The position numbers and the translations under genes were made by a program. Below, piece after piece: positions 7,935 through 9,804 of a stretch of DNA of 9,804 nt (position 1 is its first letter; each line of letters starts with the position of its first letter). This DNA is from an uncultured Bacteroidota bacterium (GTDB lineage Bacteria; Bacteroidota; Bacteroidia; UBA7662): assembly GCA_903908015.1 (NCBI GenBank), contig CAIVQI010000217.1, forward strand, positions 1-9,804, in the 5' to 3' direction. Under the pieces are notes generated by a model. It did not search any database and was not told the DNA's origin. It saw nothing but the letters and a program-made list of their open reading frames with translations.

Positions 7935-8480
7935 TTAGGCGCCTCCTACGTTTTCGGGTTCAGCTTCTGAAATCACCTGCCTGTAATAATCCTTGATAAT
8001 ATTTTGCTGCGCTTCATTCAATTTTTCAAAAGGCTTTCCAAAATCTGCCTTCGCCTTGGCATCACGGAGTTCATTATACGCTGCCTTCAGCTCATTATGA
8101 ACAGTTATGTAAATGTTATAGGAAGTGCCCCGGTCATTCTTGAGTGATATAACTGCTTTGGTGGGACTCTCTGATAGATTTGGATCTCTTCTTGGGTTAT
8201 CAATAAACTCTTTTGTTCTTCGCTTCAAATCTTTCACATTCAGGAGTTCACCATTAACCAACAGCTGATCATTGGCATTCACCAACACCTTCATAACATT
8301 TCTCTCCTTGATTCGAATATCGTTTTCTGGTTGATTCTCTTCAGGCATTGGTGGGAGTCGAATGGAAATACCGCGATCGGTATCGATGGTTGTGGTAACC
8401 AAAAAGAAAATGAGCAAAAGAAACGCTATATCGGCCATTGAGCCGGCGTTGACCTCAGGCGTTGTACGATTCCTTCTCAT
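7935..8480 (-). CDS. exbD: ExbD/TolR-family biopolymer transport protein, first copy
   Basis: This is the upstream of two ExbD-type subunits of a proton-driven ExbB-ExbD motor. The 181-residue protein has an arginine-rich cytoplasmic tip, then the helix at about 16-33 (MADIAFLLLIFFLVTT) with the conserved aspartate D17. The periplasmic part follows, with a proline/glutamate-rich linker near 42-55 and a small domain (MKVLVNANDQLLVNG onwards). It is longer than typical ExbD of about 140 residues: from about 140 to 176 there is a charged, probably helical C-terminal extension (KPFEKLNEAQQNIIKDYYRQ) that the second copy lacks. Its ATG overlaps the preceding gene's stop by one base (TAATG), which points to translational coupling. 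The extension could contact another periplasmic partner. Confidence 0.88.
   Translation of the reverse strand: MRRNRTTPEVNAGSMADIAFLLLIFFLVTTTIDTDRGISIRLPPMPEENQPENDIRIKERNVMKVLVNANDQLLVNGELLNVKDLKRRTKEFIDNPRRDPNLSESPTKAVISLKNDRGTSYNIYITVHNELKAAYNELRDAKAKADFGKPFEKLNEAQQNIIKDYYRQVISEAEPENVGGA
7942..7947 (-). promoter_or_regulatory. Strong Shine-Dalgarno (AGGAGG) for the second exbD
   Basis: AGGAGG on the minus strand lies inside the Val-Gly-Gly-Ala end of the first exbD, eight bases before the ATG of the second. It is the only strong Shine-Dalgarno I find ahead of any gene in the window; the other genes have none, apart from a weak AAGG before the small membrane protein. It supports the start at 7933 and suggests that the second ExbD is translated independently and well. 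Confidence 0.7.
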
Positions 8481-8812
8481 TATTTAAATGCATTGTACAC
8501 TTCTCCAAGCAACGCAATCACTATTACCCCTACTCCCAAAATGTAATTCATGACCAACGATGACCCGATAAATTGTGATAAGAATGGCGTAATGTTAAAT
8601 TTTTCATATGCAGGCAAAACCTCATTCCCTGAAAGCACAAAACTGACTCCAAACAGTATCACTACACCAAGTAAGCCCACTAAAGCACCTTTAGCCTTTG
8701 AGAAATCTGTTACCATATGGTAAAGAGGGAAGATAATGGCTCCTAAAAGGCTAACCGCCATGAGTACGTAAGAAATAATCAACAATATGTTGATGGTAGA
8801 TTCAGATCCCAT
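8480..8812 (-). CDS. Small three-helix membrane protein of unknown function in the exb cluster
   Basis: I recognise no named family. The 110-residue protein is very hydrophobic, with three likely membrane helices at about 7-31, 42-61 and 86-106. Lysines 39 and 41 between the first two suggest that this loop is cytoplasmic. That puts the N-terminus and the 62-85 loop (GNEVLPAYEKF onwards) in the periplasm and the C-terminus inside. An acidic residue, E104, falls within the last helix. It lies 11 bases after exbB, and its stop shares a base with the exbD start, so it is almost certainly made together with the motor proteins. From memory, similar small proteins occur between exbB and exbD genes in other Bacteroidota; I cannot check this here. 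A structural or regulatory subunit of the ExbB/ExbD complex is the simplest guess. Confidence 0.85.
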   Translation of the reverse strand: MGSESTINILLIISYVLMAVSLLGAIIFPLYHMVTDFSKAKGALVGLLGVVILFGVSFVLSGNEVLPAYEKFNITPFLSQFIGSSLVMNYILGVGVIVIALLGEVYNAFK

Positions 8813-8823
8813 AGTTTTATACC

Positions 8824-9639
8824 TTACTTTTTTGCTTGGTGTTTCACCAAAATATCAACTAGTCCAATGCTTGAGTCTTCCATATCAATGACCAACCCAT
8901 CAACTTTTGACAGTAGATAATTGTAAAAGATCTGTAACACAACCGCTACGATAAGTCCAGCTACCGTGGTCAATAACGCGACTTTGATACCGCCCGCTAC
9001 GAGTGATGGACTGATGTCACCTGCCGCTTCAATGGCGTCGAAGGCCTGGATCATTCCCACAACCGTACCCATAAATCCAAGCATCGGAGCCAAAGCAATA
9101 AATAAGGAAATCCATACCAATCCGCGCTCAAGCTGGGCCATTTGTACAGATCCATAGGAGGTAATGGACTTCTCAACGATTTCTACGCCTTCATGAGCCC
9201 GATCCAAACCTTGATAAAAAATGCTCGCCACTGGTCCACGGGTATTGCGGCACAATTCCTTAGCAGCTTCAACTCCCCCGCTTTTCATGGCATCCTCAAT
9301 CTTGGATAACAGCTTCTTCGTATTGGTAGTCGCCAAATTTAAATAAATAATTCGCTCCACCACAATGGCTAGGCCAATGATCATGCAAATTAAAATTGGG
9401 CTCATCCATTCCCAACCGCCTTCAATAAATTTTTGCTTGATGACCTGGTGTACTGTAGATTCGGCTGGTGGGGCTACGGCCTCTTCCGCGCTGGCCATTG
9501 AATCGACCACTGGCGCCGCAGCAGCGGCTGTATCTTGCTTGGTCGTGTCACCGGATGGCGCATCCTGGGCGAATGACAAATGGCCAAGTGTACATATTCC
9601 CATGATCAGCAGGGAAACTAAAAGTGACTTTCTTTTCAT
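8824..9639 (-). CDS. exbB: ExbB/TolQ/MotA-family proton channel protein, long form
   Basis: ExbB forms the pentameric inner-membrane scaffold around ExbD and powers TonB-dependent uptake. The 271-residue protein has an N-terminal signal peptide (1-24, likely cut after LSFA), then an alanine/proline/threonine-rich periplasmic linker to about 62. It then has the usual three helices: about 79-99 (containing VVERIIYL), 173-197 and 218-243. The family signature GFMGTVVGM is at 188-196. T192 and T225 match the two conserved pore threonines of E. coli ExbB. The third helix lacks the proline usual after the GLxxA motif (AGLIVAVVLQIFYNY). It is the first protein gene of the leftward operon and starts 73 bases beyond the tRNA 3' end. 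I find no clear promoter or Shine-Dalgarno before it. TolQ or a gliding-related role cannot be excluded. Confidence 0.92.
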   Translation of the reverse strand: MKRKSLLVSLLIMGICTLGHLSFAQDAPSGDTTKQDTAAAAAPVVDSMASAEEAVAPPAESTVHQVIKQKFIEGGWEWMSPILICMIIGLAIVVERIIYLNLATTNTKKLLSKIEDAMKSGGVEAAKELCRNTRGPVASIFYQGLDRAHEGVEIVEKSITSYGSVQMAQLERGLVWISLFIALAPMLGFMGTVVGMIQAFDAIEAAGDISPSLVAGGIKVALLTTVAGLIVAVVLQIFYNYLLSKVDGLVIDMEDSSIGLVDILVKHQAKK

Positions 9640-9703
9640 AAGTCGGTTTTTTAAGGGGTGGTTTATTAGGTTATGTTTAAGTCAATGAACAATCTTTGTC
9701 GTG

Positions 9704-9804
9704 CCGGGGAGGTGGCGGAGAGGGCGGGATTCGAACCCGCGATACCCTTTCGGATATACACACTTTCCAGGCGTGCTCCTTCAACCACTCGGACACCTCT
9801 CCGG
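9704..9804 (-). other. tRNA trailer complementary to the tRNA 5' end
   Basis: The 11 bases at 9704-9714, spanning the end of CCA and the trailer, can pair with 9794-9804 (the last two leader bases and the tRNA 5' end) at 10 of 11 positions. The trailer thus carries CCTCCCC, a near copy of the acceptor strand CCTCTCC. The pairing would compete with the normal acceptor stem in the precursor. It may be chance in a GC-rich stretch or the remnant of a duplicated tRNA end. Confidence 0.5.
9713..9802 (-). tRNA. tRNA-Ser, anticodon GGA, with encoded CCA
   Basis: Read on the minus strand, the acceptor stem GGAGAGG pairs with CCTCTCC, followed by discriminator G and an encoded CCA at 9713-9715. The anticodon stem CACGC/GTGTG closes the loop CTGGAAA, giving anticodon GGA, which reads serine codons UCC and UCU. 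A long variable arm (ATATCC-GAAA-GGGTAT) is typical of serine tRNA. The T stem GCGGG/CCCGC encloses TTCGAAT. Length is 87 bases without CCA. The gene is complete, with two bases left to the window edge. It lies upstream of exbB on the same strand, so read-through into the exb genes is possible. Confidence 0.97.

Noticed and set aside
9640..9712. Promoter for exbB
   Set aside because: No TAnnTTTG is present on the minus strand here, and the TTGACT word has no acceptable partner.

Overview
The window looks like ordinary chromosome from a member of the Bacteroidota. The evidence is a long-type ExbB with its own signal peptide, followed by a small three-helix membrane protein and two ExbD paralogues; a bacterial GH3-family adenylating enzyme; scarce Shine-Dalgarno sequences; and copies of the Bacteroidota -7 promoter word TAnnTTTG upstream of uvrB. 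I cannot place it below phylum with confidence. I see no insertion sequence, phage, CRISPR array or other sign of recent transfer. Every large gene is intact, with its catalytic motifs in place.

Right-facing half (1-6336). An upstream region of about 224 bases holds a 23-bp unit repeated three times in tandem, ending a few bases before uvrB. Then come uvrB (nucleotide excision repair helicase), a 75-base gap holding a possible 26-codon leader ORF, recJ (single-strand 5'-3' exonuclease), lptB (cytoplasmic ATPase of the lipopolysaccharide exporter) and a GH3-family acyl-adenylate/amide synthetase. recJ, lptB and the GH3 gene are separated by only 13 and 3 bases and are probably one transcript. 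uvrB may be part of it too. The set therefore links DNA repair with envelope biogenesis.

A 102-base convergent junction (6337-6438), with no terminator that I can recognise, separates the two halves.

Left-facing half (9802 down to 6439). Read in the direction of transcription, this is tRNA-Ser(GGA), exbB, an unnamed 110-residue three-helix membrane protein, exbD (first copy), exbD (second copy) and a trans-type polyprenyl diphosphate synthase. The four exb-type genes are very tightly packed: 11 bases, a one-base TAATG overlap, then 1 base with an embedded AGGAGG. They should form one proton-driven inner-membrane motor complex of the ExbB/ExbD/TonB type. The prenyl synthase follows after 52 bases and may be co-transcribed; it most likely makes the long isoprenoid tail of menaquinone.

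The items most worth a second look are the promoter-bearing tandem repeat before uvrB, the unnamed membrane protein inside the exb cluster, the lptB-GH3 pairing, the candidate leader peptide overlapping the recJ start, and the tRNA trailer that can pair with the tRNA 5' end. None of these amounts to a clear new system.
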